NCBI RefSeq assembly: GCF_039543825.1
Contig: NZ_BAABKM010000002.1
Span: forward strand, 2,326,133-2,390,132
Length of the DNA: 64,000 bases
Direction: 5' to 3'
Origin: Nocardioides conyzicola
GTDB lineage: Bacteria > Actinomycetota > Actinomycetes > Propionibacteriales > Nocardioidaceae
The translations under genes were made by a program, and so were the position numbers. This document shows positions 7,955-16,084 of this stretch, one piece after another. Each line of letters starts with the position of its first letter. Position 1 is the first letter of the stretch. Below the pieces are notes generated by a model. That model was not told where the DNA came from. It was given only the letters and a program-made list of their open reading frames with translations, and ran no database searches.

Positions 7955-8815
7955 ATGCCCACGAAGGACGTGCTCGCGGCCGGCGCCGTCGTCTTCCGCC
8001 CCGGGAAGCGTGTGCTGCTGGTGCATCGTCCGCGCTACGACGACTGGTCCTTCCCCAAGGGCAAGCTCGACCCCGGCGAGCACGTCACCGCGGCCGCCGT
8101 GCGAGAGGTCTCGGAGGAGACCGGGCTCCACGTCCGGCTCGGCGTCCCGCTGTCGCCGCAGCGCTACCCGATCACCGGTGGCCGGACCAAGCAGGTCTCC
8201 TACTGGGTGGGACGGGCGGTCGGCGACCCGGACGTCTCGGACTACCGCCCCAACGACGAGATCGACGAGGTCGCCTGGCTCCCGTACGACGAGGCGATGG
8301 CGCGGCTCACCTACGACTACGACCGGAGCACCCTCAAGGAGGCGCGCTCGCGGCGGCGCCAGACGCACTCCGTCGTCGTGCTCCGCCACGGCCAGGCCCG
8401 CGCGCGCAAGGGCTGGCGGCAGGACGACCAGCTGCGGCCGCTGGTCCAGCTCGGTCGCACGCAGGCGCAGCGGCTGGTGCCGGTGCTCGCGGCGTACGAC
8501 GTCACCAAGATCGTCAGCTCCGGCAGCATGCGCTGCCTCGAGACGATCACGCCGTACGCCGACACGACCGGCTGGAGCATCGAGGTCGCCGACGGCGTGA
8601 GCGAGGAGGGGGCGACCGCCCGCTCCGTGGTCGACGTGGTCGACGCGCTGGTCGCCGGCGACGAGTCGGCGGTGCTCTGCACCCACCGTCCGGTGGTGCC
8701 GGCGGTGCTCGACGCGCTCGGCGTGGCCGACACCAAGCTCGATCCCGGCGCGATGCTCGTCGTGCACCTGCGTCAGGGCACGGTGACCGCTACCGAAGTG
8801 CACCGACCCGCCTGA
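7955..8815 (+). CDS. mutT1: Nudix hydrolase fused to a histidine phosphatase (MutT1-like)
   Basis: A 286-residue two-domain protein. Residues about 5-135 are a Nudix domain with the box GKLDPGEHVTAAAVREVSEE. Residues about 145-285 are a SixA-type histidine phosphatase with VVLRHGQARARKGWRQDD and the second catalytic His in LCTHRP. This is the architecture of mycobacterial MutT1, which converts 8-oxo-(d)GTP to the monophosphate via the diphosphate, and which also acts on dinucleoside polyphosphates. Start is the ATG at 7955. As in mycobacteria it lies in the ppk neighbourhood. Confidence 0.9.
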   Translation: MPTKDVLAAGAVVFRPGKRVLLVHRPRYDDWSFPKGKLDPGEHVTAAAVREVSEETGLHVRLGVPLSPQRYPITGGRTKQVSYWVGRAVGDPDVSDYRPNDEIDEVAWLPYDEAMARLTYDYDRSTLKEARSRRRQTHSVVVLRHGQARARKGWRQDDQLRPLVQLGRTQAQRLVPVLAAYDVTKIVSSGSMRCLETITPYADTTGWSIEVADGVSEEGATARSVVDVVDALVAGDESAVLCTHRPVVPAVLDALGVADTKLDPGAMLVVHLRQGTVTATEVHRPA

Positions 8816-8890
8816 GTCAAGCCTCTCCCGGGCTTGTTCACGTGATTGCCGTCTCGTGCCCGGCTGTCGGTCCCCAATTGGGCAACCCGA

Positions 8891-8912
8891 GTTCACCGCT
8901 CGTTCACCGACG
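8891..8912. promoter_or_regulatory. PHO box upstream of pstS
   Basis: Two adjacent 11-base direct repeats that each begin GTTCACC (8891-8901 and 8902-8912), the PhoP-binding unit described for Streptomyces. A further GTTCAC half-unit lies at 8836. This predicts induction of pstSCAB on phosphate starvation by PhoR-PhoP. Confidence 0.82.
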
Positions 8913-8984
8913 ACCCCGGAACCGTCCACTTCGGCTCCCTACCTTCGCTGGTGTCAGAGACACAGAAGACAGAGGAGTCTTGAA

Positions 8985-10094
8985 GTGATCCGCACTTCCA
9001 TCCGCCGGGCAGTCGTGCCGGGCATCGCCGTTCTCGCCCTTGCCCTCACCGGCTGCGGCGCGGGCAACAGCAGCGACAGCGGCAGCGACGGCGGCAGCGG
9101 TGGCGACAGCCTCAGCGGCACCCTCGCCGGCGGCGGCGCCAGCTCGCAGGACACCGCACAGCAGGCGTGGCGCGCCGCCTTCCAGGGCGACAACTCCGGC
9201 GTCACCATCACCTACGACCCGGTCGGGTCCGGCACGGGTCGCGACAACTTCATCAGCAAGGCCTACTCGTTCGCGGGCTCCGACTCCTACCTGAGCGACG
9301 ACGAGGGCCAGCTGAGCGACGCCAAGGAGCGTTGCGGCGGCGAGGACGCCATCGAGGTCCCCGGCTACGTCAGCCCGATCGCGGTCATCTTCAACCTGCC
9401 GGGCGTGGACTCGCTCAACCTCAACGCGAAGACGATCGCCGCCATCTTCGACGGCAAGATCACCAAGTGGAACGACGCGACCATCGCCGCCCTCAACGAC
9501 GGCGTGGACCTGCCCGACACCGCGATCTCGCCGGTGCACCGCTCCGACGACTCCGGCACCACCCAGAACTTCACCGACTACCTGAACAAGGCCGGCGAGG
9601 GTGCGTGGAAGTACGACGCCGACGGCGTCTGGCCGATCAAGGGCGGCGAGGCCGCTGAGGGCACGTCCGGCCTGGTCGCCGCCGTCAAGGGTGGCGAGGG
9701 CACCATCGGCTACGCCGACGAGAGCCAGGCCGGTGGCCTCGGCATCGTCTCGGTCAAGGTCGGCGAGGAGTTCACCGCGCCGTCCGCCGAGGGCGCGGCC
9801 AAGGCGCTCGCCGTCTCCAAGCCGGTCGACGGCCGCGCGGACGTCGACATGGCGATCGACATCGACCGGACCACGACCGAGTCCGGCGCCTACCCGGTGC
9901 TGCTGACGTCGTACCTGATCGCGTGCCAGCACTACGACGACGCCAACGAGGCCGCGCTGGTGAAGGGCTTCCTGTCCTACATCGTGTCGGACGCCGGCCA
10001 GCAGGCCGCCGCCGAGCAGGCCGGCTCCGCGCCGCTGGACGCCTCGCTCTCGCAGCAGGCGACCGACATCGTGAGCGCCATCTCCGCCAAGTAA
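8985..10094 (+). CDS. pstS: phosphate ABC transporter substrate-binding lipoprotein PstS
   Basis: A 369-residue lipoprotein. The N-terminal signal ends in the lipobox LTGC (cleavage before Cys), followed by a Ser/Gly linker and the PstS fold with phosphate-loop residues at GGGASSQ, RSDDSGTTQNF and GTSGLV. It captures phosphate outside the membrane and delivers it to PstC/PstA. The start is the GTG at 8985 with AGAGGAG at 8971-8977. First gene of the pst operon behind the PHO box. Confidence 0.95.
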   Translation: MIRTSIRRAVVPGIAVLALALTGCGAGNSSDSGSDGGSGGDSLSGTLAGGGASSQDTAQQAWRAAFQGDNSGVTITYDPVGSGTGRDNFISKAYSFAGSDSYLSDDEGQLSDAKERCGGEDAIEVPGYVSPIAVIFNLPGVDSLNLNAKTIAAIFDGKITKWNDATIAALNDGVDLPDTAISPVHRSDDSGTTQNFTDYLNKAGEGAWKYDADGVWPIKGGEAAEGTSGLVAAVKGGEGTIGYADESQAGGLGIVSVKVGEEFTAPSAEGAAKALAVSKPVDGRADVDMAIDIDRTTTESGAYPVLLTSYLIACQHYDDANEAALVKGFLSYIVSDAGQQAAAEQAGSAPLDASLSQQATDIVSAISAK

Positions 10095-10166
10095 CGACCT
10101 CGGACGTACGGCGGCCCGCGACCCGGGTCGCCGTACGGCCGTAGCAGCACTCCCGACAGGAGCCTC

Positions 10167-11102
10167 GTGTCCAGCACAGCACCACCCTCGCCGCGGCCCG
10201 TGGTCCGCCCTGGTGACCGCATCTTCGCCGGTGCTTCCCGGGTGGCCGCCCTGACGATCATGCTGGCGCTGGCCGGCGTGTTCGTCTTCCTGGCGATCGA
10301 GGGCTACCCCGGGCTCAGCGCCCCCGAGAACATCTACGCGCCGGCCACCGACTTCTGGTCGTACGTCGGCCCGCTGGTCTTCGGCACCATCCTGGCGGCC
10401 GTGGTGGCGCTGGTGATCGCGGTGCCGTTCTCGATCGGTGTCGCGCTGTTCATCTCGCACTACGCGCCGCCGCGGATCGCGGCCCCGATCGCCTACGTGA
10501 TCGACCTCCTCGCCGCCGTACCGAGCGTCGTCTACGGCCTGTGGGGCGGCCTGGCGCTGGCGCCGGCCCTGCGGCCGGTCATCGACTGGCTCTACGACAA
10601 CCTGAGCTTCATCCCCTTCTTCGCCGGGCCGCCGTCGGTGACGGGCCGGACCATGCTGACCGCGGGCATCGTGCTCGCGATCATGGTCGTGCCGATCACG
10701 ACGGCGATCTCCCGTGAGGTCTTCGCCCAGACGCCGCGGCTGCACGAGGAGGCCGCCATGGCCCTCGGCGCGACCCGTTGGGAGATGATCCGGCTCGCCG
10801 TCTTCCCGTACGCCCGCTCCGGCGTGATCTCCGCCGTCATGCTCGGCCTCGGCCGCGCGCTCGGCGAGACGATGGCGGTCGCGATGGTCCTCTCCGCGAC
10901 GCCGGTCGTCACCCTGAACCTGATCTCGAACTCCAACCCCGCCACGATCGCCTCCAACATCGCCTCCAACTACAAGGAGGCGACGCCCGACAAGCAGGCG
11001 GTCCTGATCGCCACCGGGCTGGTGCTGTTCGCGGTCACCTTCGTGGTGAACTTCGCGGCCCGCTGGGTCATCAGCCGCGGCGAGAGGAACCTGACGCGAT
11101 GA
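10167..11102 (+). CDS. pstC: phosphate ABC transporter permease PstC
   Basis: A 311-residue permease with about six membrane segments. It has the cytoplasmic EAA loop (LHEEAAMALGATRWEMIRLAV) that docks onto PstB and the PstC signature AVPSVVYGLWG. GTG start at 10167 after ACAGGAG. Its stop overlaps the pstA start (ATGA at 11099-11102). Confidence 0.95.
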   Translation: MSSTAPPSPRPVVRPGDRIFAGASRVAALTIMLALAGVFVFLAIEGYPGLSAPENIYAPATDFWSYVGPLVFGTILAAVVALVIAVPFSIGVALFISHYAPPRIAAPIAYVIDLLAAVPSVVYGLWGGLALAPALRPVIDWLYDNLSFIPFFAGPPSVTGRTMLTAGIVLAIMVVPITTAISREVFAQTPRLHEEAAMALGATRWEMIRLAVFPYARSGVISAVMLGLGRALGETMAVAMVLSATPVVTLNLISNSNPATIASNIASNYKEATPDKQAVLIATGLVLFAVTFVVNFAARWVISRGERNLTR

Positions 11103-12199
11103 GCACCACGACTCCGCTGGAGCCCGACTCCTTCGCGATCACGGCCAACCTCGCGCAGCCCCGGCTGCCGAAGTGGGCGGTGCTGCTGGTCGCCCTGCTC
11201 TCGCTCGGCATCGCCGGCCTGCTCACCCTGCTGCTCGGGTGGAACCCGTTCGCCGGGCTGGTCGTCGCGATCATCCTGATGGCCCTCGGTATGCCGCTCT
11301 GGTCGCTGCTGCTGGAGGGCCGTCGCTCCGCGGCGGACCGCCTGGCCACCTCGCTCGTGTGGGCCGCGTTCGCGGTCGTGCTGGTGCCGTTGGTGTGGCT
11401 GATCTGGCTGGTCATCAAGAACGGCATCGGCGCCATCAACGGTGAGTTCCTCTCCTACGACATGCGCAACGTCGTCGGCGCCGGTGGCGGCATCTACCAC
11501 GCCCTGTGGGGCACGATCCTGGTCACCAGCGCGGCGGCGCTCATCTCGATCCCGATCGGGCTCTTCACCGCGATCTACCTCGTCGAGTACGGCCGCGGCC
11601 GGCGGCTGGCGCGGGTCACGACCTTCCTGGTCGACGTGATGACCGGCATCCCGTCGATCGTCGCGGGCCTGTTCGCGCTCTCGCTCTTCGTGCTGATCTT
11701 CGGGCCCGCGATCCGGATCGGCTTTGGTGGCGCGGTCGCGCTGTCGCTGCTGATGATCCCGACGGTGGTCCGCTCGGCCGAGGAGATGCTGCGCCTGGTC
11801 CCCAGCGACCTGCGCGAGGCGTCGTACGCCCTCGGCATCCCGAAGTGGCGCACCATCGTCAAGGTCGTGCTCCCCACGGCCCTCGGCGGCATCATCACCG
11901 GCGTCGTGCTGGCGATCTCCCGCGTCATCGGCGAGACGGCGCCGCTGCTGGTGGTCGCCGGTGCGACCGACACCGTCAACTTCAACCTCTTCGACGGCCG
12001 GATGACGACCCTGCCGGTCTACATCTTCCAGCAGTACAGCTCGCCCGGCACCGTGCCGCTCGGGGGGCACGGCGACCCGCCGGGCTACGCCCGTGCCTGG
12101 GGCGCCGCGCTGGTGCTCATCGTCATCGTGATGGTGCTCAACCTCGTGGCCCGCATCATCGGCACGTACTTCGCCCCCAAGACCGAACGGCGCCGTTGA
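11099..12199 (+). CDS. pstA: phosphate ABC transporter permease PstA
   Basis: A 366-residue permease. It has two extra N-terminal hydrophobic segments, then the transport domain with TGIPSIVAGLFAL and the EAA-type loop REASYALGIPKWRTIVKVVL. It pairs with PstC to form the phosphate channel. The ATG at 11099 is translationally coupled to pstC. Confidence 0.95.
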   Translation: MSTTTPLEPDSFAITANLAQPRLPKWAVLLVALLSLGIAGLLTLLLGWNPFAGLVVAIILMALGMPLWSLLLEGRRSAADRLATSLVWAAFAVVLVPLVWLIWLVIKNGIGAINGEFLSYDMRNVVGAGGGIYHALWGTILVTSAAALISIPIGLFTAIYLVEYGRGRRLARVTTFLVDVMTGIPSIVAGLFALSLFVLIFGPAIRIGFGGAVALSLLMIPTVVRSAEEMLRLVPSDLREASYALGIPKWRTIVKVVLPTALGGIITGVVLAISRVIGETAPLLVVAGATDTVNFNLFDGRMTTLPVYIFQQYSSPGTVPLGGHGDPPGYARAWGAALVLIVIVMVLNLVARIIGTYFAPKTERRR

Positions 12200-12223
12200 G
12201 CGCGCCTGTGTGAGAGAGAAACC

Positions 12224-13003
12224 ATGGCCAAGAGCATCGACGTCTCCGACCTCAACATCTACTACGGCGACTTCCTCGCCGTGCAGGGCGTCAACATGAC
12301 GATCCGCGCCAAGGCGGTGACCGCGTTCATCGGTCCCTCCGGCTGCGGCAAGTCGACCTTCCTGCGCACCCTCAACCGCATGCACGAGGTGATCCCCGGT
12401 GCGCGCGTCGAGGGCAAGGTCATGGTCTCCGGGCAGTCGCTCTACGACCCCTCGATCGACCCGGTCGCCGTACGACGCCAGATCGGCATGGTCTTCCAGC
12501 GCCCCAACCCGTTCCCGACGATGTCGATCTACGACAACGTGCTGGCCGGCTCCAAGCTGAACTCGAAGAAGATGAAGAAGGCCGAGGCCGACTCCATCGT
12601 CGAGAAGTCCCTCAAGAGCGCCAACCTCTGGAACGAGGTCAAGGACCGGCTCTCGAAGCCCGGCATGGGCCTCTCCGGTGGCCAGCAGCAGCGGCTCTGC
12701 ATCGCCCGCGCGATCGCGGTCGAGCCCGAGGTGCTGCTCATGGACGAGCCGTGCTCCGCCCTGGACCCGATCTCGACGTCCGCGATCGAGGACCTGATCC
12801 ACGAGCTGAAGTCCGAGTACACGATCGTGATCGTGACCCACAACATGCAGCAGGCCGCCCGCGTCTCCGACGACACCGGCTTCTTCAACCTGAAGGCGAC
12901 CGGCGAGCCGGGCCACCTGGTCGAGTTCAACCCGACCAACAAGATGTTCACCAACCCGGACGAGGAGTCCACCGAGGCCTACATCTCGGGCCGCTTCGGC
13001 TGA
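12224..13003 (+). CDS. pstB: phosphate ABC transporter ATPase PstB
   Basis: A 259-residue ABC ATPase with Walker [10 protein letters not shown], the Q-loop in [11 protein letters not shown], signature [14 protein letters not shown], Walker [13 protein letters not shown] and the switch His in VTHNM. It powers phosphate import through PstCA. Located 24 bases after pstA with GAGAGAAACC as ribosome site. No phoU follows it, contrary to many bacteria. Confidence 0.96.
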   Translation: MAKSIDVSDLNIYYGDFLAVQGVNMTIRAKAVTAFIGPSGCGKSTFLRTLNRMHEVIPGARVEGKVMVSGQSLYDPSIDPVAVRRQIGMVFQRPNPFPTMSIYDNVLAGSKLNSKKMKKAEADSIVEKSLKSANLWNEVKDRLSKPGMGLSGGQQQRLCIARAIAVEPEVLLMDEPCSALDPISTSAIEDLIHELKSEYTIVIVTHNMQQAARVSDDTGFFNLKATGEPGHLVEFNPTNKMFTNPDEESTEAYISGRFG

Positions 13004-13012
13004 GTCCGGTGG

Positions 13013-13075
13013 GATAGCCACGGGCGAGATGGCTGCTCGCGGGGCTCGCACCCAACCAGCTCGTCCGTGGGTAAG
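13013..13075. repeat. 63-base inverted repeat, left copy
   Basis: Starts GATAGCCACGGGCGAGATGG and ends AGCTCGTCCGTGGGTAAG. Aligned base by base to the reverse complement of 14253-14315, it matches at 47 of 63 positions without gaps. It is also an imperfect palindrome itself (CCACGGGCGAGATGG against CCAGCTCGTCCGTGG), so it can fold as a hairpin and might also terminate the pst transcript. Confidence 0.75.
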
Positions 13076-13164
13076 TCGCCGTCCGTCGCCGATCCGGAGC
13101 GCTCGGCAAAGGGGGCTGTGGATAGACCGCGCGTGGTCTCGGGCGATCGCTCAGGCTGAAGCGC

Positions 13165-14220
13165 ATGCCACCTGCCCGCCTCGAACCTCCGTACGACGGA
13201 GCGCGTCCTGGCGTCGTCCGACCGGTGCGGGTCGACCCGGCCGGGCTGACGGGTCCGACCCGGGCCCAGGCACGTGGCCGATCCTGGCGGCGAACCAGCT
13301 ACGGCTTCTACGTCCCGTCCGAGGTGGACGGAGACCTCCCCGAGCAGAGGATCGTCGAGGCAGGTCACGACCTCCGGGGCACACAGTCGGTGACGGGGTG
13401 GGCCGCGCTGCGCTGGCACGGTGCCGAGTGGTTCGACGGGAGGACCGCCGCTGGCGATCAACGCCCCGTGCAGCTCGCCGTCGTGCACGGGTCGCGACGC
13501 TCGCAGCCAGGGATCAACGTCACGTCCGAGTACCTACCGCCGCGTGACCGGGTCGTCCTCGATGGCCTCCAGGTCGTGTCGCGTGTGTGTGCGGTCGCGT
13601 ACGAGATGCGGTACGCCGCCGATGTCGTCGAGGCGGTGCGCGCGTTCGACCTGGCGGCGGCCGCTGACCTGGTGTCGCGCGTCGAGGTGCTGGACTACTT
13701 CGAGCTGCTCTACCACTGGACCGGGATCCCGCTCGCTCGCGAGGCCGCGACGCTCGTCGACGAGAACGCGTGGTCGCCCGCCGAGGTCGATGTGCGCCTG
13801 GTGTGGCCGCTCGACCTCGGCCTGACCGCGCCCGTGACCAACCGGCCCGTGTTCGACCGGCAGGGTCGGCACGTGGGCACACCCGACCTGCTCGACGTGG
13901 AGGCTGGACTGGCTGTCGAGTACAACAGCCGACTGCACCTGGCCGGCGCCCGGCATGCGAAGGACCTGGTGCGTGACGACGACTTCAGGGCGGTCGGTCT
14001 CGAGGTCCTCACCCTGGTGTCAGCCGACCGGGTCGATCGGCGTCGCATGATCGGCCGGATCCAGGCTGCGCGGGCGCGCGCGCCGTTCCTGTCGGACGTC
14101 GACCGCCGCTGGACGCTGGAGCAACCGACCTGGTGGCAGCCGACGCACACCGTCGAGCTCCGCCGGAGCCTGACACCGGCACAACAGGAGCGGTTCCTCG
14201 GCTATCGGCGTACGGGGTGA
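13165..14220 (+). CDS. AbiEi-like / DUF559-type putative nuclease, repeat-flanked
   Basis: A 351-residue protein. The N-terminal part (about 40-190) resembles the winged-helix and linker of AbiEi-type antitoxin-like proteins common in actinobacteria. Residues about 215-290 look like a DUF559/Vsr-type PD-(D/E)xK nuclease core: VGTPDLLDVEAGLAVEYNS with Asp and Glu in place, then RDDDFRAVGLEVLTLV. It is no component of phosphate uptake although it lies between pst and pit. It is bracketed by inverted repeats 13013-13075 and 14253-14315, so it may belong to a transposable or REP-like unit. Function unproven. Confidence 0.7.
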   Translation: MPPARLEPPYDGARPGVVRPVRVDPAGLTGPTRAQARGRSWRRTSYGFYVPSEVDGDLPEQRIVEAGHDLRGTQSVTGWAALRWHGAEWFDGRTAAGDQRPVQLAVVHGSRRSQPGINVTSEYLPPRDRVVLDGLQVVSRVCAVAYEMRYAADVVEAVRAFDLAAAADLVSRVEVLDYFELLYHWTGIPLAREAATLVDENAWSPAEVDVRLVWPLDLGLTAPVTNRPVFDRQGRHVGTPDLLDVEAGLAVEYNSRLHLAGARHAKDLVRDDDFRAVGLEVLTLVSADRVDRRRMIGRIQAARARAPFLSDVDRRWTLEQPTWWQPTHTVELRRSLTPAQQERFLGYRRTG

Positions 14221-14252
14221 CGGTGTCGTGGGCCTGCCCGCCCGGGTGAAGG

Positions 14253-14315
14253 CTTACCCACGGGCGCGATGGTCGTGGACATGGCCCAGAAGCAGCCAAC
14301 TCGTCCGTGGCTATG
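14253..14315. repeat. 63-base inverted repeat, right copy
   Basis: Starts CTTACCCACGGGCGCGATGG and ends CAACTCGTCCGTGGCTATG. It is the inverted partner of 13013-13075 (75% identical) and is also weakly self-complementary. The end asymmetry (CTTACCC at one end, GGCTATG at the other, the reverse order in the left copy) shows the two copies are inverted rather than direct. Confidence 0.75.
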
Positions 14316-14361
14316 CCGCCGGGGCCCGGGGCGCGCCAACACGCACCCCGAGCAGACGACC

Positions 14362-15360
14362 TCAGGACCCGAGGATCGGGTGCAGCACCAGGTAGAACAC
14401 GGCAGCGACGAGACCGGCCATGGGGAAGGTGAGCACCCAGGCGGTGACGATCGAGCGAGCGACACCCCACCGTACGGCGGAGAAGCGCTTGGTCGCTCCG
14501 GCGCCCATCACGGCCGAGGTGATCGTGTGGGTGGTCGAGATCGGCGCGTGGTAGATGAACGCGGTCGTGTAGAGCACGGCCGCGCCGACCGACTCGGCGG
14601 CGAAGCCGCGGGCCGGGTCGAGGTGGATGATCCGGCGGCCGAGGGTCCGCATGATCCGGAAGCCACCGGAGTAGGTGCCCAGCGAGATCGCGCTGGCGGC
14701 GCAGATGATGACCCACAGCGGCAGGTCGTCGTCGGGCGCGGCGTACCCGGACGCGACCAGCGCCAGGAAGATCACGCCCATCGTCTTCTGCGCGTCCTGG
14801 AGGCCGTGACCGAGCGCCAGCGCGGCGGCGGAGACGGTCTGCGACATCCGGAAGCCGCGGAAGACCTTGTGCGGATTCCGCTTCCGGAAGATCCACATGA
14901 TCGCGAGCATCACCAGGAAGGCGGCGCCGAAGCCCACGACGGGCGAGAGCACCATCGGGATGACGACCTTGTCGAGCATGACCTGCCAGTGCACGGCCGC
15001 GCCGCCGACCAGGCCGGCACCGATCAGGCCGCCGATCAGCGCGTGGGTGGAGGAGGAGGGCAGGCCGAAGTACCAGGTGATCAGGTTCCACGTGATGGCG
15101 CCGAGCAGGGCCGCCATCACGATCACCAGGCCCGAGGTCGAGTCGATGCCGCCGATGGTGTCGCTGACGGTGTGGGCCACTTCCTGGCCGAGCAGCGCGC
15201 CGACGAAGTTCATCACCGCCGCGAGCAGCAGCGCCACGCGCGGGGTGAGCGCGCGCGTGGAGATCGACGTGGCGATCGCGTTGGCCGCGTCGTGGAAGCC
15301 GTTGGTGTAGTCGAACGCCAGGGCGATGACCACGACCGCGATGAGGATCGCGAGGTCCAT
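14362..15360 (-). CDS. pit: inorganic phosphate transporter Pit
   Basis: A 332-residue membrane protein of the PiT family with about ten segments. Its two family signatures are FDYTNGFHDAANAIATSIST near the N-terminus and GHGLQDAQKTMGVI plus PISTTHTITSAVMGAG in the C-terminal half. It imports metal-phosphate by proton symport at low affinity. It is the second gene of a two-gene operon, 5 bases after the DUF47 gene. Confidence 0.95.
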   Translation of the reverse strand: MDLAILIAVVVIALAFDYTNGFHDAANAIATSISTRALTPRVALLLAAVMNFVGALLGQEVAHTVSDTIGGIDSTSGLVIVMAALLGAITWNLITWYFGLPSSSTHALIGGLIGAGLVGGAAVHWQVMLDKVVIPMVLSPVVGFGAAFLVMLAIMWIFRKRNPHKVFRGFRMSQTVSAAALALGHGLQDAQKTMGVIFLALVASGYAAPDDDLPLWVIICAASAISLGTYSGGFRIMRTLGRRIIHLDPARGFAAESVGAAVLYTTAFIYHAPISTTHTITSAVMGAGATKRFSAVRWGVARSIVTAWVLTFPMAGLVAAVFYLVLHPILGS

Positions 15361-15365
15361 GGACG

Positions 15366-15983
15366 TCAGGACTCCTTGACCGCGATCTGCTCCACGGTGT
15401 TGGCGACCTTCTCGAACGCGTCGATCGCCTCCTCGAGGGACTCGACGATGTCCTTCAGCTTGAGGACCTCGATGGTCTTGAACTCACCGCTGAAGAGCTT
15501 CGCGATCGTACGGCGGTGGTTCTTGTCGCCGGCGTTCTCGAGCCGGTTGATCTCGATCCAGTACTCGTCGAGCGACTGCAGCGACTGGAGGTTCGGCATC
15601 GACGCCGCGGTCAGCTCCGCGCACCGCTGGAGCACCTCGACCTGGGTCGACAGCTCCGGCGGCAGGATCTTGACCTCGTACAGCAGGATCATGTCGACGA
15701 CCTCGTCCATCAGGTCCATCACGTCGTCGAGGCCCGAGGCCAGCGCGTAGATGTCCTCGCGGTCGAAGGGCGTCACGAAGGTCGAGTTCACCTTCTTGAC
15801 GATCGCGTGGGTCGTCTCGTCCGCCTGGTGCTCGGCCTCCCGCATCCGGCGGGCGACGTCGTCGCGGTCGGCGCCCTCCGCGAGCATCTCGGCCAGCAGC
15901 GAGGCGCCACCGACGAGGTGCTGTGCCTGCTCGGTGAAGAGGTCGTAGAACGAGGTGTCGACAGGGCGGAATCGGAATCCCAC
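15366..15983 (-). CDS. DUF47 (PhoU-like) Pit accessory protein
   Basis: A 205-residue all-helical PhoU-like protein of the DUF47/YkaA family, with acidic ExxxD-type motifs such as DDVMDLMDEVVDM and ENAGDKNHRRTIAKL. Family members are typically encoded beside pit and modulate Pit transport. First gene of the pair with pit; start ATG at 15983. Confidence 0.92.
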   Translation of the reverse strand: MGFRFRPVDTSFYDLFTEQAQHLVGGASLLAEMLAEGADRDDVARRMREAEHQADETTHAIVKKVNSTFVTPFDREDIYALASGLDDVMDLMDEVVDMILLYEVKILPPELSTQVEVLQRCAELTAASMPNLQSLQSLDEYWIEINRLENAGDKNHRRTIAKLFSGEFKTIEVLKLKDIVESLEEAIDAFEKVANTVEQIAVKES

Positions 15984-16084
15984 GGATAACTCCTGGTGAG
16001 GAGGAAACGAACGCGATCAGACTAGGGGGTGGCGTCCCGAAACGCGCAAGTGAGCCCGGCGAGCGCCGGTGTCCGTGTCTCGGG

